The notes beneath the pieces were generated by a model. That model was given only the letters and a program-made list of their open reading frames with translations. It did not search any database and was not told where the DNA came from. From Marivita cryptomonadis (GTDB lineage: Bacteria > Pseudomonadota > Alphaproteobacteria > Rhodobacterales > Rhodobacteraceae), in NCBI RefSeq assembly GCF_002115725.1, contig NZ_JFKD01000008.1, positions 1 through 64,000 on the forward strand: 64,000 nt of DNA. The letters run 5' to 3'. Positions 56,772 through 64,000 of this stretch are shown here, in pieces. Each line of letters starts with the position of its first letter. The first letter of the stretch is position 1. Both the position numbers and the translations under genes were made by a program.

Positions 56772-57182
56772 TCAAACCATCGGTATTCCGTTTTCAACGC
56801 AGGAGGCGGTCACGACTTCGGCGTCGATGGTCCGCACCCCACGGGGCAGCGCCGGCGAGATGGTGTAAACCGCATCTCCTCGCCAGAGGCCAGCCTCTTC
56901 GTATACATTTGTGCGCAAATGCCGCGCAAACCCGTAACCCCGGATCAGCGCGTATTGCGCCGCAGCGCATTCGGCATAATCCTCAACATCCGACGGCCCG
57001 CGCGCACCGCGCATCTCAACCTCGAACCGCACCAGATCACCGTCCAGCAATGCGGTTTCCACGCCCTCGTAATTCGGCGAAAACCGCGTCACGGTTGGCT
57101 GGGCTGCATCACAGCCGGACAAACCGCCCGCCATCGCCAGCGCAACAGGTGTTATGACCGCCAGATGGCGCACCCCGTTCAC
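56772..57182 (-). CDS. Small lipoprotein of unknown function in the nuo operon
   Basis: The 136-residue product starts at a GTG overlapping the nuoG stop (GTGA), giving [24 protein letters not shown], with lipobox LSGC near residue 24. The mature part contains [19 protein letters not shown], with two cysteines, and no domain that I know. It ends 7 bases before nuoH. Position indicates co-expression with complex I; function is unknown. Confidence 0.85.
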   Translation of the reverse strand: MNGVRHLAVITPVALAMAGGLSGCDAAQPTVTRFSPNYEGVETALLDGDLVRFEVEMRGARGPSDVEDYAECAAAQYALIRGYGFARHLRTNVYEEAGLWRGDAVYTISPALPRGVRTIDAEVVTASCVENGIPMV

Positions 57183-59197
57183 TCCGCCGCGATCTTGGTG
57201 TCCTTGCGGGCTTTGACCCCCGCAGAGAGTTCCGCCATCAAACTGCTTGCCCGCGCGATCGGATTGGTCAGATAGAAATCCTGAATGGCATTGCGGAAAT
57301 CCGCATCGCCCAACTTGCCCGCGGGCTCGGCCTGCCACTCGTTCTCAGGAACTTGGTCAACCATCGCCAGATGCGGCACGTCCTTGACCAGCGCCTGACG
57401 CAGTTGCGCAAGACTGTCGAAGGGAAGCGTGGCACCCAGTTCTGCAGACAACGCCCGCAGGATCGCCCAGTTTTCCTTGGCCTCACCCGGAGCGAACCCG
57501 GCACGAAGCGCCAATTGCGGGCGGCCTTCGGTGTTGACAAAGAGGCCCTGCTCTTCGGTATAGGCGGCACTCGGCAGGATGATGTCGGCGCGGTGTGCAC
57601 CGCGGTCGCCATGGCTGCCTTGGTAGATCACGAAAGGCCCAGCAGCGATGTCGACCTCGTCCGAGCCGAGGTTGTAGATCACCTCTGCGCCATCAATGGC
57701 TTTGTCCATGCCGCCTTCGGTGGTGCACGCCACATCCATCGCACCAACGCGACCGGCTGCGGTGTGCAGAACCAGGAATTTCGACTGTCCCGCCTCGGCG
57801 GTTTTCATCGCTGTCCCTAGAACAGCTGCGCCATCAACCTCGCGCAACGCGCCTTGGCCGATGATCATCACACCCGGTACACCATGCTTATCGGAATGAT
57901 CCATCTCGGCCAGCTTGGCCAGCGCATCGCGGCCTGTGCCAAGGTGAATATAGTCATAGGTCAGATCGACCGGCTCTCCGATAAGGGCAACTTTGGCACC
58001 CGCCGCCCAGGCCTTGCGAATCCGCGCGTTCAGCACCGGCGCTTCTTCGCGCGGGTTGGTGCCGATCAGCAGGATCATGTCCGCTGTATCAATATCTTCG
58101 ATAGCTGCAGTGCCGACATAACCCGACCGATTACCCGCAGGCAGCTTTGCGCCATCGGTGCGGCATTCGACGTTCCCGCCCTGCCCTTCGATCAGTGCTT
58201 TCAACGCATAGGCAGCTTCGGTTGGGGCGAGATCGCCCACCAGACCAGCAACCTTCTTGCCCTTCATCGCTTCGGCAGCTTTGGTCAGTGCCTCAGGCCA
58301 AGATGCAGGACGCAGCTTGCCATTCTCGCGGATGTAGGGCTTGTCCAGACGCTGACGGCGCAGACCGTCCCAGACAAAGCGGGTTTTGTCGGAAATCCAC
58401 TCTTCGTTCACGCCGTCATGGTTGCGCGGCAGGAACCGCATCACTTCGCGACCCTTGGTATCGACGCGAATGTTGGACCCAAGCGCGTCCATCACGTCGA
58501 TGGATTCGGTTTTGGTCAATTCCCACGGACGGGCGGTGAAGGCGTAGGGCTTGGACACCAGAGCACCCACCGGGCACAGGTCGATGATATTGCCCTGCAT
58601 ATTGGAATTGAGCGTCTCACCAAGATAAGACGTGATTTCGCTGTCTTCGCCCCGGCCTGTCTGGCCCATCTGGCTGATCCCCGCGACCTCGGTCGTGAAA
58701 CGGACACAGCGGGTGCAGGAAATGCAGCGCGTCATGTGGGTTTCAACGAGCGGGCCAAGATCCAGATCCTCGACCGCGCGCTTGGGTTCGCGGAAGCGGC
58801 TGAAATCGACGCCGTAAGCCATCGCCTGATCCTGAAGGTCACATTCGCCACCCTGATCGCAGATTGGGCAATCCAGCGGGTGGTTGATGAGCAGGAACTC
58901 CATCACCCCTTCGCGCGCCTTTTTCACCATCGGGCTGTTGGTCTTGACCACCGGCGGCTGACCTTCGGGTCCGGGGCGCAAATCCTTGACCTGCATCGCG
59001 CAGCTTGCGGCAGGTTTGGGCGGGCCACCGACCACTTCGACAAGACACATCCGGCAGTTGCCAGCGATGGAAAGACGTTCATGATAGCAGAAGCGCGGCA
59101 CCTCGATCCCGGCTTGTTCACAAGCCTGAATCAGCGTCATCGCGCCTTCTACTTCAACTTCGTTCCCATCAATGATGATCTTGCGCAAGTCAGACAT
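57179..59197 (-). CDS. nuoG: NADH-quinone oxidoreductase subunit G
   Basis: The 672-residue subunit binds a 2Fe-2S cluster ([15 protein letters not shown] with a later Cys), a His-ligated 4Fe-4S cluster (N5), and a 4Fe-4S cluster ([20 protein letters not shown]). The molybdopterin-like fold follows without an active cofactor. The length matches Paracoccus-type NuoG and is shorter than the E. coli protein. I start it at 59197 ([11 protein letters not shown]), with AAAGGG upstream. It follows a DUF5333-like gene. Confidence 0.97.
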   Translation of the reverse strand: MSDLRKIIIDGNEVEVEGAMTLIQACEQAGIEVPRFCYHERLSIAGNCRMCLVEVVGGPPKPAASCAMQVKDLRPGPEGQPPVVKTNSPMVKKAREGVMEFLLINHPLDCPICDQGGECDLQDQAMAYGVDFSRFREPKRAVEDLDLGPLVETHMTRCISCTRCVRFTTEVAGISQMGQTGRGEDSEITSYLGETLNSNMQGNIIDLCPVGALVSKPYAFTARPWELTKTESIDVMDALGSNIRVDTKGREVMRFLPRNHDGVNEEWISDKTRFVWDGLRRQRLDKPYIRENGKLRPASWPEALTKAAEAMKGKKVAGLVGDLAPTEAAYALKALIEGQGGNVECRTDGAKLPAGNRSGYVGTAAIEDIDTADMILLIGTNPREEAPVLNARIRKAWAAGAKVALIGEPVDLTYDYIHLGTGRDALAKLAEMDHSDKHGVPGVMIIGQGALREVDGAAVLGTAMKTAEAGQSKFLVLHTAAGRVGAMDVACTTEGGMDKAIDGAEVIYNLGSDEVDIAAGPFVIYQGSHGDRGAHRADIILPSAAYTEEQGLFVNTEGRPQLALRAGFAPGEAKENWAILRALSAELGATLPFDSLAQLRQALVKDVPHLAMVDQVPENEWQAEPAGKLGDADFRNAIQDFYLTNPIARASSLMAELSAGVKARKDTKIAAE

Positions 59198-59394
59198 GCC
59201 CGAGCCCTTTGTTCCCATTTGGCTGGCGCAGTCGATGCCGTGGCAAACAGGCGATCGGCTGACGTCGCCCGCCTTCTAACGTGGCTTGTTGGATTAGGCC
59301 AGATCTTCAGGCAAAAAGTTGCGGTGAAATATCGACGCGGGGCGCATTTTGCTGCACCTGCACAAAATGCCGCAAGGCCAACGCTGTCAGAGGC

Positions 59395-59790
59395 TTATCT
59401 GAGCAACTGCCCGATCACGGTCTGGGCCTGAATTTGTTCTTGCCCAAACCGGCACAAAGCCGGGATGTCATCCGGACGCACGCCGTTTGCCTGCAAGTAC
59501 TGTTCGGCCTTGACCTTCATCCGGGCTTTTTCAGCTTTGGAGGTGACGTAGGCTTCCACCTCGTCGTCGGTATAGCCCAAATCACGGGCCAGAGATTTCA
59601 ACCGCGTGAGTTCTGAATAGGCGCGGATCAGGCGGGCATTGATATCGTTGCAGGACTTCCGGATCGCATCGGCAATCGCCACATGCATCAACGCGTCGTC
59701 GATTTCCGCCACATCCCGCAGTGCCGGCTTGGCAAATGCCGCGCCAGAAAAGGAGAGACTCGCAATCAATAGGGCCGTCAAAAGTCGCAT
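59395..59790 (-). CDS. Secreted DUF5333-like protein in the nuo operon
   Basis: The 131-residue protein has a signal peptide (MRLLTALLIASLSFSGAAFA, cleavage near residue 20) and a helical mature part with two cysteines (KSCNDINARL and ALCRFGQEQ). It matches, as I remember it, a Rhodobacterales family annotated DUF5333, found between nuoF and nuoG. It should act in the periplasm. Ribosome-binding site is weak. The 197 bases between it and nuoG hold no gene that I see. Confidence 0.8.
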   Translation of the reverse strand: MRLLTALLIASLSFSGAAFAKPALRDVAEIDDALMHVAIADAIRKSCNDINARLIRAYSELTRLKSLARDLGYTDDEVEAYVTSKAEKARMKVKAEQYLQANGVRPDDIPALCRFGQEQIQAQTVIGQLLR

Positions 59791-59880
59791 CGGATCACTC
59801 AGGTTGGTCTGTGGTAAATATGGGGGCGCACGCGACGGCTATTCAATATCAAGCGCCACACCTTTTGAAATTTCAGCGAT

Positions 59881-60213
59881 TTATGGCTCAAAACAGCGCC
59901 CGGTAAGGACAACGCGGTCATCTTCGATCACCAGTTGATCATCCGGAACATCGGGACCGTTGATCCATGTCACATCCGAACTGCCCAGATAGGCGATGCA
60001 GTGCTGGACGACCTGATAGGTTGCGGCTTGTTTTGCGCCCTCAAGGCTGACCGAAGCGGGACCGCCGCGCGCGACAAATCCCGCGCGGTCGCTGCGTTCG
60101 GACCGCAAATCGCCACCGAACCGCGCGCCGTCATAGGTCACGGTGTCCAAATCGCCCCGCCCGCAAGCCGCAAGCAGACACAAGACCGATGCACAGAGCC
60201 AACCAGCTTTCAT
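59881..60213 (-). CDS. Small lipoprotein of unknown function between nuoF and nuoG
   Basis: The 110-residue product begins MKAGWLCASVLCLLAACGRGD; lipobox LAAC gives a lipidated Cys17. The mature domain contains CIAYLGSSDVTWINGPDVP and ends VVLTGRCFEP, with two further cysteines. I do not recognise a family. AAGGGG lies 7 nt before the ATG. It comes after a hairpin that could terminate nuoF transcripts, so its level may differ from nuoF. Confidence 0.82.
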   Translation of the reverse strand: MKAGWLCASVLCLLAACGRGDLDTVTYDGARFGGDLRSERSDRAGFVARGGPASVSLEGAKQAATYQVVQHCIAYLGSSDVTWINGPDVPDDQLVIEDDRVVLTGRCFEP

Positions 60214-60302
60214 GGAGCTACCCCTTGGAATGTCTTGCCGCACCATGCGCTTAGACGCGGCACGCTTGCAACCCCCGAGCATGGTCAATGGCCTTTGAAA
60301 CG

Positions 60303-60327
60303 AAAAAAGGCGCGTTGACGCGCCTTT
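60303..60327 (-). terminator. Terminator-like hairpin inside the nuo operon
   Basis: On the minus strand a 9-bp stem AAAGGCGCG/CGCGCCTTT with loop TCAA is followed by TTTTTT. It lies between nuoF and the lipoprotein gene. Further palindromes lie at 60346-60396 (GGCCTAA/TTAGGCC and a 16-bp perfect palindrome at 60381-60396). Confidence 0.8.
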
Positions 60328-60403
60328 CTTAAAGACCGTTCGGATGGCCTAACAACACGGTTTTCAAACCACGTGATTAGGCCGTTTCGAAACGGCTTGC
60401 CGC

Positions 60404-61702
60404 CTACTCCGCCGCAACCGCGCTGACGCGGCCGGTTTTCTGCGCCTTGATGCGGTCCTCGATCTCATCGCGGAAGTTCTTGATCAGACCCTGGATCGGC
60501 CAGGCCGCCGCATCGCCAAGCGCACAAATGGTGTGTCCTTCGACTTGCTTGGTCACGTCGAACAGCATGTCGATCTCCTCGACCTCAGCCTCGCCGCGCA
60601 CAAGACGATCCATGACGCGCATCATCCACCCTGTGCCTTCGCGGCAGGGCGTACACTGGCCGCAGCTTTCGTGTTTGTAGAACTTGGACAGACGCCAGAT
60701 CGCCTTGATGATGTCGGTCTCCTTGTCCATCACGATGACCGCTGCGGTGCCAAGGCCAGAACCAAGCTCACCTCGCAGATAGTCGAAATCCATGATCGCA
60801 TCGCGCATGTTTTCACCGCGCACGCAGGGCACGGACGACCCGCCGGGGATTACGGCTTTGAGGTTGTCCCAACCGCCGCGAATGCCGCCGCAATGCTTTT
60901 CGATCAGTTCTTCAAACGAGATCGACATGGCCTCTTCAACAACACACGGGTTGTTCACATGACCCGAAATCGCAAACAGTTTGGTGCCTGCATTGTTTTG
61001 GCGGCCAAAGCCCGAGAACCATTCGCCGCCCCGACGCAGAATGGTCGGCACAACGGCAATGGATTCGACGTTGTTCACAGTGGTCGGGCAGCCATAGAGC
61101 CCCGACCCCGCCGGGAATGGCGGCTTCATGCGCGGCATACCCTTTTTGCCTTCCAGGCTTTCCAGCAGCGCGGTTTCTTCACCGCAGATATAGGCACCCG
61201 CGCCGTGGTGCAGGTAGATATCGAAATCCCATCCCGATCCAGACGCGTTCTTACCGACAAGCCCGGCATCGTATGCCTCGTCGATGGCGTTCTGCAGGGC
61301 TTCTTTTTCGCGGATGTATTCGCCGCGAATGTAGATGTAGCAAGCATGCGCCTGCATCGCGAAAGACGCGATCAGGCAGCCTTCGACCAGAGTGTGCGGA
61401 TCATGGCGCATGATCTCGCGGTCCTTGCAGGTGCCCGGCTCGGATTCATCTGCGTTCACAACGAGATAGCTTGGGCGGCCATCACTTTCCTTAGGCATGA
61501 ACGACCACTTGAGACCCGTCGGGAAGCCAGCGCCCCCCCGGCCCCGCAGGCCCGAGGCCTTCATCTCGTCGATGATCCAATCCCGGCCCTTTTCAATCAG
61601 CTTGGCCGTGCCATCCCAATGGCCACGCGCCTGCGCACCCTTGAGGGTCCGGTCGTGCATCCCGTAGATATTGGTAAAGATCCGGTCCTGATCGCTCAGC
61701 AT
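60404..61702 (-). CDS. nuoF: NADH-quinone oxidoreductase subunit F
   Basis: The 432-residue subunit binds NADH, FMN and the N3 4Fe-4S cluster. The FMN-binding region is [16 protein letters not shown], with [13 protein letters not shown]; the cluster motif is [11 protein letters not shown] plus a Cys in GHTICALGD. It oxidises NADH in the cytoplasm. AAGGA precedes the ATG at 7 nt, 3 bases after the DUF5337-like gene. Its stop is followed by a terminator-like hairpin. Confidence 0.98.
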   Translation of the reverse strand: MLSDQDRIFTNIYGMHDRTLKGAQARGHWDGTAKLIEKGRDWIIDEMKASGLRGRGGAGFPTGLKWSFMPKESDGRPSYLVVNADESEPGTCKDREIMRHDPHTLVEGCLIASFAMQAHACYIYIRGEYIREKEALQNAIDEAYDAGLVGKNASGSGWDFDIYLHHGAGAYICGEETALLESLEGKKGMPRMKPPFPAGSGLYGCPTTVNNVESIAVVPTILRRGGEWFSGFGRQNNAGTKLFAISGHVNNPCVVEEAMSISFEELIEKHCGGIRGGWDNLKAVIPGGSSVPCVRGENMRDAIMDFDYLRGELGSGLGTAAVIVMDKETDIIKAIWRLSKFYKHESCGQCTPCREGTGWMMRVMDRLVRGEAEVEEIDMLFDVTKQVEGHTICALGDAAAWPIQGLIKNFRDEIEDRIKAQKTGRVSAVAAE

Positions 61703-61705
61703 TGC

Positions 61706-61924
61706 TTAATCCTTGTCAGCCTGGCGCGCACGCCAGAGTTGGTATGTCATCCAAAGTCCTGCCCCGAACCCCGCCATCGCTGCGAGGTCGAACAGCGCCC
61801 GAACTCGTTGGCTCCAGCCATATTGGGATCCGATGGCGGTCACCAAGATCCAGAAGAGGCCGATTGCGGCGATCAAAAGCGCAATACGCCGTCCTTTTCG
61901 TGCCTCGTCTGAATCCCGGCTCAT
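61706..61924 (-). CDS. Small DUF5337-like membrane protein in the nuo operon
   Basis: The 72-residue protein has two hydrophobic helices (ALLIAAIGLFWILVTAIG and ALFDLAAMAGFGAGLWMTY) joined by a short loop, with charged ends. It matches the family I remember as DUF5337, found between nuoE and nuoF in Rhodobacterales. A role in assembling or stabilising complex I is conceivable but unproven. Its stop is 3 bases before nuoF. Confidence 0.85.
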   Translation of the reverse strand: MSRDSDEARKGRRIALLIAAIGLFWILVTAIGSQYGWSQRVRALFDLAAMAGFGAGLWMTYQLWRARQADKD

Positions 61925-61943
61925 GGTCTGGTCTCAATCCCCG

Positions 61944-62882
61944 TCAGTACACATCACCGTCATCGACGCGCTTGGAGAATTCTGTCTCCCCGCCAGAGGC
62001 GAGAATTTTCGCTTGTTCGACCCAATTGTCACGCGACACGCGGCCTTTGAACCCTTCGAGGTTGGCATTCACCCAAGCCTCTTCATCAGCGGTCCAGTTG
62101 GCAATCTGGTCAAAATGGAAAAAGCCCATAGAGTGAAGCATCTTTTCCATCTTCGGCCCCACACCCTTGATTTCCTTAAGGTTGTCCGGGCCGCCTTCGC
62201 GGGCCGCAGTCAGGGTGGCGGGCTTGGTGCCCTCGTCGCTGCCTTCGGCTTTTCCGTCGCCATCAAAATCGGGGGTTGCCTCAGCTGCGGGGGCCGATTT
62301 TGCAGCGGCTTTCTTCGCCGGAGCTTTGGCTTCGGACTCGTATTTCCATTCACCCTTCTTCGCAGCAAGCTCGTCCTGACCAGCCAGAGGCGTCGAAGGT
62401 TTCACTTGTGCGCCGGCTTCTGCATCGGCTTGTGCACTTGCGGCCTGAACGGTTTCCTTGGGGCTTGCGGCGGGCGCAGGTGCTGCGGGAGCAGAGGCCG
62501 CAGCGGCAGGTGCGGAGGAACCAACCGGCGCGGCTTTGGCCGGGCTGGTGCTCTCGTCCGCAATCGGCGCTGGCGGCACAGAGACCGGCGGTGCATTCGG
62601 CGATGCCGCTTTGGGGGCCGCTGCCTTTGGTGCAGATGCGGACGTCTCACGCACGCTCGCAGCATCAATGTTTCCGGGGCCGCGCGCGGCAGGCAGGTCA
62701 CGACAGAAAATCCAGCTGAACGCGAGTCCCAGGACAGCGAATGCCAGACCAGCCATGAAGATGGACCCGATCAGGCCCCAGCCTCCAATGACGATCAGCA
62801 AGATGAAGACAAGAAGCCCCACCCCTGCGGCCAAGGCCCATGATCCTATTTGGCAACCGAAGCCAGAATTCTCTTTTTGCAT
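61944..62882 (-). CDS. Membrane-anchored protein with C-terminal helix-hairpin-helix module, paralogous to the NuoE tail
   Basis: The 312-residue protein has two membrane helices (about residues 12-34 and 37-58), an Ala/Pro-rich linker of about 130 residues, and a C-terminal module of about 80 residues. That module has LKEIKGVGPKMEKMLHSMGF, a helix-hairpin-helix of the 5'-flap endonuclease-like type (COG3743-like), then FHFDQIANWTADEEAWVN and [15 protein letters not shown]. The module is nearly the same as the NuoE C-terminus. GGGAGA lies 6 nt before the ATG. DNA binding is suggested by the motif only. Confidence 0.85.
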   Translation of the reverse strand: MQKENSGFGCQIGSWALAAGVGLLVFILLIVIGGWGLIGSIFMAGLAFAVLGLAFSWIFCRDLPAARGPGNIDAASVRETSASAPKAAAPKAASPNAPPVSVPPAPIADESTSPAKAAPVGSSAPAAAASAPAAPAPAASPKETVQAASAQADAEAGAQVKPSTPLAGQDELAAKKGEWKYESEAKAPAKKAAAKSAPAAEATPDFDGDGKAEGSDEGTKPATLTAAREGGPDNLKEIKGVGPKMEKMLHSMGFFHFDQIANWTADEEAWVNANLEGFKGRVSRDNWVEQAKILASGGETEFSKRVDDGDVY

Positions 62883-63160
62883 TCGTACTCTCCCTGTCCG
62901 TGTTCAGATGTTACTTGTCGTAAACATCACCTTTCTTGACACGTGCAGAAAACTCTGTCTCGCCGCCTGAGGCAAGTGTCTTGGCCTGTTCGACCCAATT
63001 ATCGCGGGACACGCGGCCCTTGAACCCTTCAAGGTTCTGATCAACCCAAGCCACCTCGTCTGCGGTCCAGCCTGCGATCTGATCAAAATGAAAAAATCCT
63101 AGGCGGTTGCACAATTCGGCCAGCTTGGGACCGATGCCCTTGATCCGCTTCAGGTCATCG
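61950..63160 (-). repeat. Paralogous 3' modules of nuoE and the following gene
   Basis: The last 220 or so bases of nuoE (about 62915-63140) and of the next gene (about 61950-62170) are clearly related at the DNA level, and the upstream linkers share VKPS...LAG..ELAA.KG.WKY and TKP.TLT.AR. The arrangement implies duplication of the module followed by change of the fused N-terminal part. Confidence 0.85.
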
Positions 63161-64000
63161 CCCTGCCCGTCACGCGCTTCCGTCAGGGTCTCGGGCTTGG
63201 TGCCCGGTCCCTCAGCGGCCTCGGGTGCAGGGGTCGACGGCTCTTCACGCTCGACCTGCTTGGCGGTTGTCGCCTTGGCGTATTTCCACGTGCCCTTGCG
63301 CGCAGCCAGCTCGGTCTCGCCAGCCAGTTCGGAGGATGGTTTCACCATCGACGCCGCATCCGGCGAAGGTGCGTTTTCCGGCTTGGGCGCGGCCTCTGCT
63401 GCGGGGCGCGACGGCGTGGTCACGTCATTGGCGGCCTTGGCCACGGTCTGCGGACGCCCGCCTGCGTCACCCCAAGGGTGCAACAGCGGAATTTCGGTCC
63501 CGTCGATCCGTTTGACCGTATCACCAATGTCGGTGGCCAGCTGCACCGACGCATTGTACTTATGACGACCACTTTCGAAATTGGTCAGGCTGGTGAGGCC
63601 GGATTTCGGCTCGGCCGCATACCGCCCATTCTGCGGACCGGGAACCGGCACTTCGCCCGCAACCAGTTCGTCAAGGATCTCTGCGAACCGCGCAGCGGTC
63701 AGGTCTTCATAGTAATCTTTGCCGATCTGCGCCATCGGCGCGTTTGCACAGGCACCAAGGCACTCGACCTCTTCCCATGTCAGCTTGCCGTCCGCCGACA
63801 GAGTGTGCGGCTTCGGCGCGATCTTTTCCTTGCAGACCGCAACCAAATCTTCGGCACCGCAGATCATGCAGGACGTGGTGCCGCAAATCTGGATATTCGC
63901 AACAGAGCCAACGGGTTGCAACTGAAACATGAAGTAAAAAGACGCCACTTCAAGCGCCCGCATATACGCCATACCAAGCATGTCCGCGACCGCTTCGATC
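62911..64000 (-). CDS. nuoE: NADH-quinone oxidoreductase subunit E with C-terminal helix-hairpin-helix extension (partial)
   Basis: The frame is open to the right edge, so the N-terminus is missing. Visible are the NuoE core ([20 protein letters not shown]) and the 2Fe-2S ligands CGTTSC and ECLGAC. The catalytic core ends near [16 protein letters not shown] linker of about 90 residues rich in Ala, Pro and Glu leads to a module with [20 protein letters not shown] and [16 protein letters not shown]. coli NuoE stops long before this. The extra domain resembles COG3743-type helix-hairpin-helix domains; its purpose in complex I is unknown. Confidence 0.95.
   Translation of the reverse strand, partial: IEAVADMLGMAYMRALEVASFYFMFQLQPVGSVANIQICGTTSCMICGAEDLVAVCKEKIAPKPHTLSADGKLTWEEVECLGACANAPMAQIGKDYYEDLTAARFAEILDELVAGEVPVPGPQNGRYAAEPKSGLTSLTNFESGRHKYNASVQLATDIGDTVKRIDGTEIPLLHPWGDAGGRPQTVAKAANDVTTPSRPAAEAAPKPENAPSPDAASMVKPSSELAGETELAARKGTWKYAKATTAKQVEREEPSTPAPEAAEGPGTKPETLTEARDGQGDDLKRIKGIGPKLAELCNRLGFFHFDQIAGWTADEVAWVDQNLEGFKGRVSRDNWVEQAKTLASGGETEFSARVKKGDVYDK

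Noticed and set aside
57854..59431. 525-codon open frame opposite nuoG
   Set aside because: Antisense shadow; nuoG has all cluster motifs and a good start site.
60533..61912. 459-codon open frame opposite nuoF
   Set aside because: Antisense shadow; no recognisable domain and no ribosome-binding site.

Overview
This 64 kb window is chromosomal DNA of an alphaproteobacterium, most likely a marine Roseobacter-group member of the Rhodobacteraceae. The evidence is gene content and order: a SUMT-DUF2849-CysI-CysH-DUF934 sulfate-assimilation cluster, a nuo operon interrupted by small family-specific genes, DksA lacking most zinc cysteines, RNase J next to coaX and birA, and hairpin-rich spacers between convergent genes. 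Most genes are housekeeping. I see no insertion sequence, prophage, CRISPR array, plasmid gene or rRNA.

Layout. 0-2 kb: two valine tRNAs (TAC and CAC) flank a LysR regulator, followed by an HU-like protein. 2-7 kb: lon with a possible heat-shock promoter, a 51-residue basic protein, a His/Met-rich periplasmic protein, and tgt with a rhodanese. 7-11 kb: a fused RimB-RimK-type protein, a globin overlapping a soluble chemoreceptor-like gene, and two Fe-S assembly genes (SufT-like and A-type). 11-16 kb: a YafY/WYL regulator divergent from a Rid-family gene, a 2OG-Fe(II) oxygenase, tpiA, a cytochrome P450 and an Lrp regulator. 16-21 kb: five overlapping sulfur-assimilation genes, then a ferredoxin-NADP reductase. 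21-28 kb: an acidic helical membrane protein, infC (probable ATA start), XdhC and a molybdopterin-binding protein, a secreted-looking spondin/DUF4214 protein with an internal duplication, and an FAD monooxygenase. 28-39 kb: dksA, a MoxR ATPase and a separate VWA partner, an RNA methyltransferase, a DUF2927 lipoprotein, a DedA-like protein, OsmC, an M48 protease, AlkC and an SDR. 39-48 kb: prfC, a glycosyltransferase, a DEAD-box helicase, then gph, RNase J, coaX and birA on the minus strand. 48.7-64 kb: the minus-strand nuo operon from nuoE (cut by the window edge) to nuoN; nuoA-D would lie beyond the right edge.

How genes work together. SUMT makes the siroheme precursor used by CysI; CysH supplies sulfite; the downstream Fpr could reduce the ferredoxin that CysI needs; the divergent Lrp is a candidate regulator. 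The nuo genes encode complex I. Their extra genes are two lipoproteins, DUF5333- and DUF5337-like proteins, a carboxymuconolactone-decarboxylase-like protein, and a membrane protein sharing a helix-hairpin-helix module with the NuoE C-terminus. MoxR and VWA form a typical AAA+/VWA pair split by about 3.6 kb.

The least conventional items are the globin/chemoreceptor-like gene pair, the NuoE-fused helix-hairpin-helix module with its membrane-anchored paralogue, the ATA start of infC, and the duplicated spondin domains. Functional statements come from reading the sequence and remembered family knowledge; no search was run.
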